DNA from: Photobacterium sp. TLY01
GTDB taxonomy: Bacteria > Pseudomonadota > Gammaproteobacteria > Enterobacterales > Vibrionaceae
Direction: 5' to 3'
NCBI RefSeq assembly: GCF_021432065.1
Contig: NZ_CP090364.1
Span: 992,001-1,056,000, forward strand
Length of the DNA stretch: 64,000 bases
A program made the translations under genes and the position numbers. The notes beneath the pieces are model-generated. The model was not told where the DNA came from. It saw only the letters and a program-made list of their open reading frames with translations, and did not search any database. Within the stretch, counting starts at the first letter, position 1. Each line of letters begins with the position of its first letter. Positions 8,843 to 18,579 of the stretch are shown here, piece by piece.

Positions 8843-10183
8843 TTACGCGGCAGGCTCGGCGGATGGCTCAGTAGGGTGTTCCTCCGGTGCTTGTGGCGCG
8901 GCTTCCGCTTGTATTATCGGTTGAATGAGCTCAATGGCGGTGGCCGGAGACTCGGGTGTCTGGCTTGATTTTTCCGCCGGATGGCTGTTAACGGTCAATT
9001 GGGCAATTTGCTGGATCAGCAGATTCTTTTCAGCCACATGCTGGCGCTCCAGTGCGGCAATCTGAGCTTTCGCTGCCACCAGTGAGGCAGCCAGCTCATC
9101 ACCGCGCTGGGTCTGCTCTGCCAGCTGGTTTTTGGTTTGCGCAAAGCGGCTGGCTTCATCGCCTTGCTGATTCAGGGTTTCATGAATTGTGGTCACCAGT
9201 GTTTTACCCTGATCTGGAATGGGCTGATTACGCAGGTCATCTGTGCCCAGCGCCTGACTGATCGACAGCAGAATGTTTTCATAGCTCAGAATGTGGCGCT
9301 CATAATCACTGGTTTTCATCGCTTTCAGCTGTTTGACAACATGCGCGATATGCCGGGTGTGTGCCAGAGCGAAAGCCGTTGCGTCCGCTTTTTGCTGAAT
9401 CAGGCTTTTTGCGCGGGGTTCAGCGTGAATGAACGCTTCTGTCGCCTTGAGCGTCGTCTCGGCATGCCTCAGAGTTTCGGGAGCATGCTGTCCGGCCTGT
9501 TCGTTCTTGAGGCGCTGGAGTGCTTTCTGACTGTCCGCCAGATAAATCGTTGTTACTGTATCCACTTCTAAAGCGCGCTGTTGTCGTAACAAATCCGCCT
9601 GACCTTGAATGGCGCTGTCATGGTCATTTTCAGCGATGTCATCCACGAGCTTTTTCAGCTCTTTTTCAGCTTGAGCCATGGCCTGAGGGAAATAAGCCGT
9701 GGCATTGATTCGGTTTAACTCGCTGCGGTTACTGAACGCTTCGCTCAGTATTTTCATGGCTTCTGCTTGCGTGTGTTTGGCAGATTCAATCTGCTGGCTG
9801 AACTGGGTTAAGGCTTCCTGGGTTGCTTCCAAATAGGTTTTCGACGAAAAAATCCCAATGGTGTCGTTCGCCTTACTGGAATCCAATTCATATTCACTGA
9901 AGTATTCCTGTGCATCGTTCAGCGACGTTCTGGCCTCATGCATGGTCTCTGTGGCAAACCAGGTCAGTTCGCCGCTTTGTGCAAAAGTCTGTTCGGCTGT
10001 GTTGATTTTTGCCTGCATGTCTTTTATCGGATCAATGCTGGTAGCAGTGGTGCCGGCATTTGTTTCAATGGTTGGACTGGCAACTGATGCTGAGTCTGAG
10101 GCGCAGCCGGCTAAGAGCAACAAGCTGGCAATACTGGTGAGTTTTATGCCGTTCACCACAGAAGGTTGGAATCGTTTGGTCAT
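8843..10183 (-). CDS. Large coiled-coil lipoprotein
   Basis: A 446-residue protein with a lipoprotein signal ending in LLLLAGC (Cys at about residue 27), so anchored in the envelope. The rest is long amphipathic helix, rich in Gln, Ala and Glu, with a proline/alanine/glutamate-rich tail. It resembles DUF4398-type lipoproteins (no sequence search possible here). No catalytic motif is visible; a structural role in the periplasm is likely. About 200 AT-rich bases upstream hold its promoter. Confidence 0.75.
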   Translation of the reverse strand: MTKRFQPSVVNGIKLTSIASLLLLAGCASDSASVASPTIETNAGTTATSIDPIKDMQAKINTAEQTFAQSGELTWFATETMHEARTSLNDAQEYFSEYELDSSKANDTIGIFSSKTYLEATQEALTQFSQQIESAKHTQAEAMKILSEAFSNRSELNRINATAYFPQAMAQAEKELKKLVDDIAENDHDSAIQGQADLLRQQRALEVDTVTTIYLADSQKALQRLKNEQAGQHAPETLRHAETTLKATEAFIHAEPRAKSLIQQKADATAFALAHTRHIAHVVKQLKAMKTSDYERHILSYENILLSISQALGTDDLRNQPIPDQGKTLVTTIHETLNQQGDEASRFAQTKNQLAEQTQRGDELAASLVAAKAQIAALERQHVAEKNLLIQQIAQLTVNSHPAEKSSQTPESPATAIELIQPIIQAEAAPQAPEEHPTEPSAEPAA

Positions 10184-10389
10184 TCTTCTTTATCCCTGGA
10201 AAAGCAAACCACCATCAGGTATCCGTTCTGATACTGGCTGATTCATTATTCTTATCAATCTGAACCGGTATTTTAGAGAAGAACAGAATGAATCTGAATT
10301 GATATATTGCTTTTTAAGATAAATAAAAATCGCGATTATGAAACGACGGGGTTTATTTTATTTTTCGTCATTATTTTGACGGCCTAAGC

Positions 10390-10596
10390 TTATTCATCGC
10401 TTTTTCGTTGCAGTTTCGCTTGCAGATCGGTTTTGACGATTTCCAGCGCGGCCAGTGCCAGTTCGGGGTCAACCTTGTTGGTTTCCAGCAGATAGATCAA
10501 ATCCACCGCCAACTGCACTTCTTTCGGGGCGTCGGTGAGAGAATGTTTCACTGTGTTTGGTTCGGTTGACTGTGTCGGTTGTTTTTTGTTCATCAT
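10390..10596 (-). CDS. ybaM: YbaM-like DUF2496 protein
   Basis: A 68-residue protein matching the YbaM / DUF2496 family in its core (EVQLAVDLIYLLETN...). Two adjacent ATG codons (10596, 10593) are possible starts after AGGA. The ATG overlaps the stop of the preceding deacetylase-like gene, implying coupling. In enterobacteria ybaM sits beside priC and ybaN-apt; the same genes are nearby here, split by other genes. Confidence 0.8.
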   Translation of the reverse strand: MMNKKQPTQSTEPNTVKHSLTDAPKEVQLAVDLIYLLETNKVDPELALAALEIVKTDLQAKLQRKSDE

Positions 10597-11558
10597 GCAT
10601 CCTGAAAGTCAAAAGCAATATCTGGTGCGGTGAATTGTTTATCGGGTTGATGGACGGCCAGCGCTGCCCAGAAGAGCTGGGCATGGATATGAACCAATTG
10701 CTGGTGATCGTCACGATATCCGCCTCCGACCACAGCGGCAAGCGGGATGTTGTTCTCGTGGCACTGGCTGATGACAAAATGATCCCGCTGAAAAATACCC
10801 TCAGTGGTGACGTTAAAATAGCCGAGTGCGTCGTGCTGGTGGATATCCACCCCGGCATCATAGATCACCAGATCAGGCTGATGCTGTGCCAGCGCCAGTG
10901 TCAGCACAGCTTTGAAGGCTGATAAATATTCATCGGTATTTGTGTCGCGCGGTAAGGCTAAGTCAATGTCAGAGTCAGGCTTGCGCGCCGGAAAGTTTTT
11001 GTCGCAATGGACGGAAAAGGTCAGGATATTGTCATCATTGGCCAGTAAGGTGGCGGTCCCATCTCCGTGATGGACATCGCAGTCAATGATCATGACCTTA
11101 TCAATCTCAGGCCGCGTCAGGGCATGACGGGCCGCCAGAGCCAGATCATTAACCAGACAGAAACCACTGCCGAAGTCATAGTGTGCATGGTGATAACCGC
11201 CACTTAAATGCAGACTGATACCGTACTGACAGGCTAAATCTACAGTCATTCGTGTGCCGCCTGCCGAGGTCAGGGTCCGCTCGATCAGCTGCGGACTCCA
11301 GGGAAAACCAATCCGGCGCATTTTTGCTGCGGGCAAGGTGTTGTTGATCAGACTGTCAATATACTCGGCCTGATGCAAGGTTTTGAGGAGATCGGGCGTG
11401 ACTGCTTCTGGCTGGAAAAAAGCCACATCAGCCCATGTTTCTATCTGTTTTTCCTGAGTGAGATGCAGGAACAAACGTTCATATTTGGTGATAGGGTATC
11501 TGTGCTTTTCTGGCAGAACCAGCTGAGAGTACACCGGGTGATAGACGAGTGGCAGCAT
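10593..11558 (-). CDS. Histone deacetylase family protein
   Basis: A 321-residue bacterial class of the HDAC/acetoin-utilisation/acetylpolyamine amidohydrolase superfamily. Zinc-site motifs are visible: DCDVHHGDG, and DAGVDIHQHD further on, plus the HHAHYDFGSGFC active-site segment and a C-terminal VVGGGY. It probably removes acetyl groups from a small molecule or protein; the substrate is unknown. The gene is leftward between priC and ybaM. Confidence 0.9.
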   Translation of the reverse strand: MLPLVYHPVYSQLVLPEKHRYPITKYERLFLHLTQEKQIETWADVAFFQPEAVTPDLLKTLHQAEYIDSLINNTLPAAKMRRIGFPWSPQLIERTLTSAGGTRMTVDLACQYGISLHLSGGYHHAHYDFGSGFCLVNDLALAARHALTRPEIDKVMIIDCDVHHGDGTATLLANDDNILTFSVHCDKNFPARKPDSDIDLALPRDTNTDEYLSAFKAVLTLALAQHQPDLVIYDAGVDIHQHDALGYFNVTTEGIFQRDHFVISQCHENNIPLAAVVGGGYRDDHQQLVHIHAQLFWAALAVHQPDKQFTAPDIAFDFQDA

Positions 11559-11560
11559 AG

Positions 11561-12115
11561 TTACCCTTTGCGTTCAAGCTGTAGGATTGCCTTTTCAAGG
11601 CGGGTCATGGCCTGCTGGCAGCGGGCAAGCCGGCCTTCCAGTGCAAGCAGTTGTTGCTGCAAAGGCTGACGTGAACTGGCTTGCGGTGCCTGTTCCAGCG
11701 CAAATGCCTTGTCTTTCACCATCGCGGCAAGCCGCCTTTCCCAGTCCTGATGCTGCGCCAGTTCATCGTACAGCTCATGCAGGGTTTTCCGTTGTTTGAC
11801 CTGGTATTTCGGCTCGGACTCACGAATCTGCTTGGTGGCCATTTCCCGCTGTACCGCTTGGATCTGGGCCAGAATTTTTTCGCAGACATAACGGGCTCTG
11901 GTAGCGTGTAACCGGCCGGATGCCTGCTCGTTTTTCAGTGCCGCAATTTCCTGCTGAATCTCGCGAACACAGGGGACCAGCAAGCGGGACTGGCCGTGAA
12001 ATAATTGTTTGTCAAAAAGAGGTTTACTGCTTTCTTTGCGCTGATGATCCAGTGCTTCGGCAGGAGAGAGCAGCTTGTCAACCAGATCAGAAAGGCGATG
12101 GAGATCGTTCGTCAT
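11561..12115 (-). CDS. priC: Primosomal replication protein N'' (PriC)
   Basis: A 184-residue, highly helical, basic protein matching PriC, which loads DnaB at stalled forks together with Rep/PriA pathways. The YVCEKILAQIQAVQRE segment and the QQEIAAL region are characteristic. It is separated from the deacetylase-like gene by two bases, so probably co-transcribed. Confidence 0.88.
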   Translation of the reverse strand: MTNDLHRLSDLVDKLLSPAEALDHQRKESSKPLFDKQLFHGQSRLLVPCVREIQQEIAALKNEQASGRLHATRARYVCEKILAQIQAVQREMATKQIRESEPKYQVKQRKTLHELYDELAQHQDWERRLAAMVKDKAFALEQAPQASSRQPLQQQLLALEGRLARCQQAMTRLEKAILQLERKG

Positions 12116-12145
12116 CGCTGTTTTTCCTCTTATCGTTTTCTTCGT

Positions 12146-12919
12146 TTAAAACCAGGCTTGCCAGGCCAGCCGGATGGCCAGAATAACCACCACGGTGACA
12201 AATACAGGTCGAATGAACTGACTGCCAAAGCGAATGGCAGAGTGCGCGCCAATGTAAGCGCCGAGCATCAGGCAGACGCCCATGGTCAATCCAAGGGCCA
12301 CATTGATATGACCGAGTATGGCAAAGGTTATCAGCGAGGTCAGGTTGCTGGTGAAGTTCATGGCTTTGGCCAGGCCTGAGGCCAGCAAGATGTCCAGTCG
12401 ATAGAGCGCCATGCTCGACACCGTCCAGAATGCTCCGGTTCCCGGCCCGGCTAAACCGTCATAAAACCCCAGCCCCGTGCCTTGCAGCCACTGTTTACGC
12501 TTCAGGCTGGCATTGGGCTCTGGCAACTTGTGACTGTCAGCTTTCGGGTGCGGATGCCAGATGGTATAAATTGCTGCTGCAAGAATGATCAGCGGGAGCA
12601 CTTTCTCCAGCCAATCAGTACTGATGATATTTACAACCAGCGTACCTGTTACGGCGCCGATCAGGGTTGCCACAAACGAGGCTTTCCAGAACGCCGGGGA
12701 AAACAACTGCTTTTTATAGTAAGTCAGCGCGGCAGTGGAGGAGGCAAACGTCGCCGCCAGTTTGTTGGTGCCTAACGCGATGTGCGGTGGCAATCCTAAC
12801 GACAACAAGGCCGGGACGGTCAGCATGCCGCCGCCGCCAGCGACCGCATCAATAAAACCGGCAGCCAGCGCTACCAGACCGAGAATGAGCCACATACCCG
12901 GATCTATCATTTCAATCAT
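12146..12919 (-). CDS. TSUP-family permease (YfcA-like)
   Basis: A 257-residue inner-membrane protein of the sulfite exporter TauE/SafE family, close to E. coli YfcA. It has about seven to eight hydrophobic segments, the AGGGGMLTVPALL motif near the N-terminus, and a second half-repeat GPGTGAFWT. It probably exports an organic or inorganic anion; the substrate is unknown. Confidence 0.88.
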   Translation of the reverse strand: MIEMIDPGMWLILGLVALAAGFIDAVAGGGGMLTVPALLSLGLPPHIALGTNKLAATFASSTAALTYYKKQLFSPAFWKASFVATLIGAVTGTLVVNIISTDWLEKVLPLIILAAAIYTIWHPHPKADSHKLPEPNASLKRKQWLQGTGLGFYDGLAGPGTGAFWTVSSMALYRLDILLASGLAKAMNFTSNLTSLITFAILGHINVALGLTMGVCLMLGAYIGAHSAIRFGSQFIRPVFVTVVVILAIRLAWQAWF

Positions 12920-12926
12920 TAATTAT

Positions 12927-15017
12927 TCATTTTTCTTTGATGGTGTGTTCAATTACGCGCTTAAATGGCGGCAATGAATCAAGCAGTGCTTTGCCGTAGC
13001 GCCGTGTGATGATCCGTCTGTCGAGCAGCACAACTCTACCAAAATCCTGCTCTTTGCGCAGCAGTCGGCCCACAGACTGGATCAGCTTCTTACTGGCTTC
13101 CGGTACGGCAATCTGTAAAAAGGGATTGCCGCCCCGGCTCTCTATGTATTCCGCATGCGCTTCCTCAACTGGTGAGGTCGGAACGCCAAACGGTATTTTT
13201 GTGATCACCAGATTTCTCAGAAGATGCCCGGGTAAATCGAGGCCTTCTGAAAAGCTGCCGGTGCCGAACAGAATGCTGGCTTTGCCTTGTTCACAATTAC
13301 TCTTGTGTTTATCCAGCAGGATTGTACGTGACTCCTCGCCCTGTACCAGCAGTTCCCAGCGGTTTTTTTGACAAAGCGGCTTTAAGGCTTCGGCAACCTT
13401 GTTCATCTGCCAGTAGGAAGAGAACAGCACCAGGCTGGCCGTTTCGCCTTCAAAATACTCAGGTAAGGTTTCTATCAGTAAGTCAGTGAATTGCTCTGCC
13501 TGTGGCTCGCATTTCATCTGCGGGATCACCAACCGGCCGTTATTCTGGTAATCAAACGGCGAGGCGAGGGCGAGAAAGCGTGTTCCTTCCGTTTCGCTGA
13601 TCCCGGCCTGGCGGCAGAAATAACTAAATTGATTCAGAGCCCTGAGTGTCGCTGACACTAAAATGGCACCTGCTGCCCGGCTCCACAGGAGCTGATCGAG
13701 ACGATAGCCGATTTCCAGCGGGGAGACCTGAACGATAAAATCCCCGTCCTGCTCCGGGTTTTTTTCCAGCCAGCGCGCTAACGGGGCGCCCTGATCTTTG
13801 ATGGGTTGCGCCATGAGCGACCAGACTTTCTCCAGATTTTCAAGCCGCTGCAGATAGTGGCCTGATTCTGCCAATGCCGGCTCTGCACTGCGCGCCGGTA
13901 CTTCGTCATCTTTCAGGCGCTCCGTGATCATGTCATGCATTTTTGCCAGAGATTGCCTGGCTTTTTTGCTGGCATCACGGCAGCCCTGCGCCTCTTCTGC
14001 CAGCCAGGCAGGCAGTTCGCCGTGCGGAAAACGGTAACTGCCGTCTTTGCTGAAGACCGCTGGATCGACCTGACCAGCCAACTGGCGTAACGTCGGCACT
14101 AAGTGCTGGATGGATTCCTGCAGGGTATTCTGAAAACGGCCAGCCTTTTGGGCGTCAGCCAGATCAGCCAGCTTACTGACCGACTGATTGAGTTTTTCCA
14201 GCCAGTTGCTGGCACCTTTCAGGCTGGCGGCCGCAGCGGAAAAGTCCCTCGCCACTTGCGGCAGGTGGTGCGCTTCGTCAATGGCATAAATGGTGTGTTC
14301 AGGCTCTGACAGGATAATGCCACCGCCTAATTCCAGATCGGCCATCAGCAGCGCATGGTTGGCAATAATCACATCGGCTTTATCCATGTGCTCTCTGGCT
14401 TTCGCAAAAGGGCAGCTTCTGTGTTTGGCCATGCCGGAATTGCAACTGTGCTTATCCGAGACGATTTGCTGCCAGACACGATCCGGTACCACTGTGGGCC
14501 AGCCGTCTCTGTCACCATCCCACTTTCCCTGCTGCCAGGCAGCAAGCATCCGCTTGAGTAAACCGAGATCGGACTTTTTCGGCTTCTCCTGCCAGAGCGC
14601 CAGCTGACTGTCGTCCTGGCCGACACAGCTGGCTTCAAGGCGATGACTGCAACAGTACCGCTGACGCCCCTTCGCCAGAATAAAACTAAATTCTTTCGGA
14701 AAAATTTGCCTGAAAAGCGGTAAATCCTTATGCACCAGCTGCTCTTGTAAGGCAACGGTTGCCGTCGCGATCAGTACTTTTTTGTTATTGAACAACGCGA
14801 ATGGGATACAGCCCATCAGATACGACAGAGACTTGCCGATACCTGTACCAGCCTCTGCAACCAGCATGCGCTGTTTATCATGGTATTCGCCCGAGAGCGT
14901 TTTCGCGATTTCAGCAACCAGATAGTTTTGCGCACGACGAGGTATAAAATGCTCAAGTTGTGCACTCAGGTTGGTATAGCACTGTTTAATATCAGTTTTT
15001 ATCTGGTTGTGAAGCAT
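12927..15017 (-). CDS. dinG: DinG-family ATP-dependent DNA helicase
   Basis: A 696-residue XPD-like iron-sulfur helicase. Walker A is AEAGTGIGKS, the DEAH box is IDEAHH, and between them are four cysteines (CCSHRLEASC; CNSGMAKHRSC) that would bind the Fe-S cluster. It unwinds 5'-3', including R-loops and forked DNA. No clear LexA box (CTG-N10-CAG) is seen just upstream, so SOS control is not supported here. The YoaA subfamily is an alternative name. Confidence 0.88.
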   Translation of the reverse strand: MLHNQIKTDIKQCYTNLSAQLEHFIPRRAQNYLVAEIAKTLSGEYHDKQRMLVAEAGTGIGKSLSYLMGCIPFALFNNKKVLIATATVALQEQLVHKDLPLFRQIFPKEFSFILAKGRQRYCCSHRLEASCVGQDDSQLALWQEKPKKSDLGLLKRMLAAWQQGKWDGDRDGWPTVVPDRVWQQIVSDKHSCNSGMAKHRSCPFAKAREHMDKADVIIANHALLMADLELGGGIILSEPEHTIYAIDEAHHLPQVARDFSAAAASLKGASNWLEKLNQSVSKLADLADAQKAGRFQNTLQESIQHLVPTLRQLAGQVDPAVFSKDGSYRFPHGELPAWLAEEAQGCRDASKKARQSLAKMHDMITERLKDDEVPARSAEPALAESGHYLQRLENLEKVWSLMAQPIKDQGAPLARWLEKNPEQDGDFIVQVSPLEIGYRLDQLLWSRAAGAILVSATLRALNQFSYFCRQAGISETEGTRFLALASPFDYQNNGRLVIPQMKCEPQAEQFTDLLIETLPEYFEGETASLVLFSSYWQMNKVAEALKPLCQKNRWELLVQGEESRTILLDKHKSNCEQGKASILFGTGSFSEGLDLPGHLLRNLVITKIPFGVPTSPVEEAHAEYIESRGGNPFLQIAVPEASKKLIQSVGRLLRKEQDFGRVVLLDRRIITRRYGKALLDSLPPFKRVIEHTIKEK

Positions 15018-15566
15018 GATTGAAACTTAATGTCGGCAGGGCCCGCCATTATAACACGAAGCTCTGAGCGTGGGCATCTTGGTGAGACTCGTGCATTTTT
15101 GACTTGAAATGGGATTCTCCTCACGAAATAAGATTGAACCCTGGTTGAACGACGTATTGTTAACTACTTGATTAATGTGATTATCTGTTTTTGTTGTTTT
15201 TAGTGGATTAATATTCTGTATTGTGTGTGTGTTCTATGTTTTTGTGGCTATAAATTCTTTTATTTGGCGCTATTAAGTAACCATTAAATTCCATGTGATA
15301 AGTGTGTGCTTGTTAAATTTCTGCTAAATTTTTCTCATAACTTATTGAAATTAAAGGATGTATGAAAAATTTGTTGTTACACAGTGAGAATTTGACATGG
15401 TAATAATTTCTCTGTCAGGATGAGTTCCGCAAGTTACGCCATCCCGGCATGGTTTTGCATGGTCAGGTTTTTCTGAACCGCACACAGGCTGCCGGGAAGG
15501 GATATAAAAAAACAATAGGGATTCTGGAAATAGGAATTCCATCCATAAGAAAAGGCAGTGGATATC
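15018..15566. other. Intergenic region upstream of the porin
   Basis: About 550 bases without a gene, strongly AT-rich, holding the promoters of the divergent dinG-like gene and the porin. Because toxRS is present 7 kb away and OmpU-type porins are classical ToxR targets, ToxR sites are expected, but I could not assign one with confidence. Confidence 0.5.
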
Positions 15567-16535
15567 ATGAAAAAAACGCTAATTGCACTATCTGTACTGG
15601 CTGCAGGCTCTGCAAACGCCTCTGTAAACCTGTTGGATCAAGACGGTGTTCTGGTTGACTTGTCAGGTACTGCTGAAGTTCAGCTGTATCAAGGCATTCA
15701 GTCTAAAGATGCAGACGTTGATCCAACTGTTCGTCTGGACGACGGTGACATCACGCTGAACACAACTGTTCCAGTGAACAACAACCTGAACGTGGTTGCT
15801 GGCCTGAGCTTTGACCTGGCTGCAACTGACAAGTCTGGCGCAACAGGTGACTTCTTTGTTGACGAACTGTACGCTGGTTTCCAGGGCGCTAGCTTTGGTA
15901 CGCTGACTTTCGGTCGTCAGTACCTGATCTCTGATGATGCTGGTATTGGTAAAGATTACGAGTTGGGTAAAGAACAACTGGGTCTGGGTCCAACTCAGGG
16001 CAGTGAAGTAATCAAGTACGTTTACGACAACGGTCAGTTCTACTTCGGTACGTCTTACGACATCAACGCTAGCGAAGAAGTTAAGACAGAAGTAAATGGT
16101 GTAGAAGTCGTTTCTTATCCGAAGAATGGCGGCATCTGGGATGCACGTCTGGGTGCCCGTTTCGGCGGTCTGGACGTTCGTGGCTACTACTACACATCTG
16201 AAGATGTAAACACCAATGGTGACGTAGACGGCTACAACATCGAAGCTGAATACGTATTTGGTGCTGTTGCTCTGGCAGCCTCTTTCGGTAACGTTGACAT
16301 TGAGAATGTTGGCGATTCTGACGTAATCGAAGCCGCTGGTTCATACACCATGGGTAAAAACACTTTTGCCCTGGGTTATGTCTATGCCGATGCTGACGAA
16401 ACTAACAACGTTTACGCTAACGTGACTCACCAACTGCACAGCAACGTGAAGTTGTACGGTGAGCTGGGTTGGGCTGACGGTGATATTAACGAATATGACC
16501 TGGGTTACGTTGCTGGTATCGAAGTACTGTTCTAA
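15567..16535 (+). CDS. OmpU-like outer-membrane porin
   Basis: A 322-residue general porin with a signal peptide (cleavage after ANA, about residue 19), alternating beta-strand pattern, a conserved GFQGASFGTLTFGRQY segment and a final aromatic-rich strand ending in F. It belongs to the Gram-negative porin family with Vibrio OmpU and Photobacterium OmpL/OmpH. The ATG at 15567 is chosen over the GTG at 15558 because the signal peptide begins there. Very regular codon use suggests high expression. ToxR control is likely from family knowledge. Confidence 0.9.
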   Translation: MKKTLIALSVLAAGSANASVNLLDQDGVLVDLSGTAEVQLYQGIQSKDADVDPTVRLDDGDITLNTTVPVNNNLNVVAGLSFDLAATDKSGATGDFFVDELYAGFQGASFGTLTFGRQYLISDDAGIGKDYELGKEQLGLGPTQGSEVIKYVYDNGQFYFGTSYDINASEEVKTEVNGVEVVSYPKNGGIWDARLGARFGGLDVRGYYYTSEDVNTNGDVDGYNIEAEYVFGAVALAASFGNVDIENVGDSDVIEAAGSYTMGKNTFALGYVYADADETNNVYANVTHQLHSNVKLYGELGWADGDINEYDLGYVAGIEVLF

Positions 16536-16565
16536 GAACGGTTTCTACTAGTACACAGATATTGC

Positions 16566-16591
16566 AAAAGCCGCCGTTTGGGCGGCTTTTT
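16566..16591 (+). terminator. Porin terminator
   Basis: AAAAGCCGCC-GTTTG-GGCGGCTTTT followed by T. Confidence 0.92.
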
Positions 16592-16625
16592 GTTTTGGCG
16601 AACAAGATAACAAGACTGATTGGCT

Positions 16626-17255
16626 ATGAGAAAAATTCTATTGATCGCATCGCTTTTGGCGACGCATGTGCAGGCAGCAACTCTTTCGGTAAGCAATGGC
16701 ATTGAGTTGTTAGTGGTGGACGGTAAAGAAGTGAGTACGTCGCTGTGGTCACGCGCGACAGAGGTGGAGCTGCCTGCGGGTAAGCATCAGGTGGTTTTAC
16801 GTTATGATGCCGAACTGAAAAACGGCAGCAAGAACACCATGTATACCACCCGGCCTTACTTGTTTGAGTTAACGATGCCGGCGCAGGATGCCCGTATTGA
16901 GCTGCCAGCGATGGTTGCTCTGAGTCAGGCTCAGGCTTATTTTCAGCGCGGTCCGGAGTGGACGTTGGTGCTGGCCGATGGCAGCAAACGCGTTTTGCCA
17001 TTTGTGGAATTACAGGGCGATGGCATTGCAGCCTTCAGTGATATGGAAAAGTTGGTTGCTGAATATAACCGCCAGCACGGGATTACCTTTGAGCAGGGCT
17101 ATGCCGTTGATCTGCAGCAAGCGGCAGTGGCAGTCGGCCAAGACGGCAGAGTAGAAATTACCGGTGATTCGCTGGCGCAACTGAAGTTGTGGTACAGCAA
17201 AGCGAAACCTGAAGAAAAGGCCGCCTTCAAGGCATGGATGGCGAACCAGCCATAA
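16626..17255 (+). CDS. DUF2057 (YccT-like) secreted protein
   Basis: A 209-residue exported protein with a signal peptide ending in VQA, matching the DUF2057/YccT family of periplasmic proteins of unknown role. An upstream in-frame TTG (16620) is less likely than the ATG at 16626. No strong ribosome site is seen. Confidence 0.8.
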   Translation: MRKILLIASLLATHVQAATLSVSNGIELLVVDGKEVSTSLWSRATEVELPAGKHQVVLRYDAELKNGSKNTMYTTRPYLFELTMPAQDARIELPAMVALSQAQAYFQRGPEWTLVLADGSKRVLPFVELQGDGIAAFSDMEKLVAEYNRQHGITFEQGYAVDLQQAAVAVGQDGRVEITGDSLAQLKLWYSKAKPEEKAAFKAWMANQP

Positions 17256-17300
17256 AGGCGAGACGCTGTGGGACAATACCACGATCAGTTGAGGGGCTGG

Positions 17301-17663
17301 TTATGAGCGCTGATGGTGGTATTTACTGTGTGACTGGCACTGATGGCAGCGGGGCTGCGCGGGGTCCTGCGCAAGCGTGGCTTTATCAATCGGCTCTTCG
17401 CAGTCGGTACAAATGCCGTATAAATCTAGTCGTATCGCACAGAGTGCGGCATCAATGGCTTCCAGGCGCCGTGCTTTCGATCTCAGTTCTGGTTCGGCAC
17501 TGTGCGTGGCCAGCGTCAGTAATTCGTTGATGGCTTTTTCGGGCTGTTCTTTTTCTGTACTGTCAGCACGAATCGCATTCAGCGCTGAATAGAGCTCCAC
17601 TGACAGTGCCTCATATTCTTGCTCGAGTCGAGTGGACTGCTGTTGCAGGTAATCACGATTCAT
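17301..17663 (-). CDS. DksA/TraR-type C4 zinc-finger protein
   Basis: A 120-residue protein with an N-terminal coiled coil and a C-terminal CTDC...CHQC zinc finger, as in the TraR/DksA family that binds in the RNA polymerase secondary channel. It is shorter than DksA and lacks an obvious DxxDxA coiled-coil tip, so its effect on RNA polymerase is uncertain. Preceded by AGGAGTCTCTCT before the ATG. Confidence 0.8.
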   Translation of the reverse strand: MNRDYLQQQSTRLEQEYEALSVELYSALNAIRADSTEKEQPEKAINELLTLATHSAEPELRSKARRLEAIDAALCAIRLDLYGICTDCEEPIDKATLAQDPAQPRCHQCQSHSKYHHQRS

Positions 17664-17871
17664 AGAGAGACTCCTAGGTAAACTGAATCACAGTGTATGC
17701 CTAAACGCCTCGCCAATACTGACTTAAGTCAAAGCAACGGCAGAATAACCCTTCTTTTTGTCGGTTTTTGTTATCAACAGAATGCTTTATAGTTCCTTGC
17801 TGTTTTTATGTGGCCACTTTGCCACTTTTTTCTATTTTTCAGTACGTTAAACTTTGGAAAAGGAAGATATA

Positions 17872-17988
17872 ATGGAACATGATTTCAAAGAACCGTATAA
17901 TCTGAATTACTTTATCGGTTTTCTGATTGCGATGCTGCTGCCAACATTGCCTGCGAGCCTGACTTGGCTGGGTATTCTGAGTAACTAA
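17872..17988 (+). CDS. Small membrane peptide, 38 aa
   Basis: An ATG after AAAAGGAAG opens a 38-codon frame ending TAA. The product has a charged N-terminus and one hydrophobic stretch (about residues 13-35, NYFIGFLIAMLLPTLPASL). It lies 51 bp before ybaN in the same direction. I do not recognise a family; the strong RBS and clean membrane profile support a real small protein. Confidence 0.6.
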   Translation: MEHDFKEPYNLNYFIGFLIAMLLPTLPASLTWLGILSN

Positions 17989-18039
17989 TCCGTCAGCAGC
18001 GGAAAGCCTGAAACAGGCTGAAAGTAAAAGAGAGGGAAT

Positions 18040-18441
18040 GTGAAACAACTGATCTGGCGAACCCTGTTGCTGGTTTCCGGCTGGTGTTTCGTAATCTTAG
18101 GTGTGTTGGGCATTTTCCTTCCTCTTTTACCGACCACTGTCTTTCTATTGTTAGCCAGCGCCTGCTTCATGCGTGGCTCCCCCCGAATCCACGCCTGGTT
18201 ACACAGCCATCCGAAATTGGGACCCGTACTGGATAACTGGCATCAGCATCATGCCATCAGCCGGGCAGTCAAACGACGTGCTAACCTCACCATCACGCTC
18301 AGCTTCGCTTTCTCTATTTTTATCGTGCCGGTCGCCTGGGTGAAAGTTCTCCTGTTTGTGATTGCCATTGTGCTCTTGGTTTGGTTCAACCGTTTGCCTG
18401 TCAGGGAAATGGCATGTTCGGAACGCGGAGAAAGCCGTTAG
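18040..18441 (+). CDS. ybaN: DUF454 inner-membrane protein YbaN
   Basis: A 133-residue protein with a GTG start after AGAGGGA. It has an N-terminal pair of hydrophobic helices with the family motif (LGVLGIFLPLLPTTVFLLLA), the family segment ACFMRGSPRIHAWL and a C-terminal hairpin. Its place directly before apt matches E. coli ybaN-apt. Function unknown. Confidence 0.88.
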   Translation: MKQLIWRTLLLVSGWCFVILGVLGIFLPLLPTTVFLLLASACFMRGSPRIHAWLHSHPKLGPVLDNWHQHHAISRAVKRRANLTITLSFAFSIFIVPVAWVKVLLFVIAIVLLVWFNRLPVREMACSERGESR

Positions 18442-18579
18442 CACCTGTGAGCTCTTACATTTCAGAGTGAAAGTTGCCCCTTCCTGTAAAAATCACTACT
18501 ATTTGCGCCTAAACTGCCTGATCACAGGCGTCAAATACCTAAACAGACTGCTGTAAATATGCAGCCGGTGGAAAAGACT

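Noticed and set aside
15018..15090. Possible LexA box for the dinG-like gene
   Set aside because: No CTG-N10-CAG match was found near its start.
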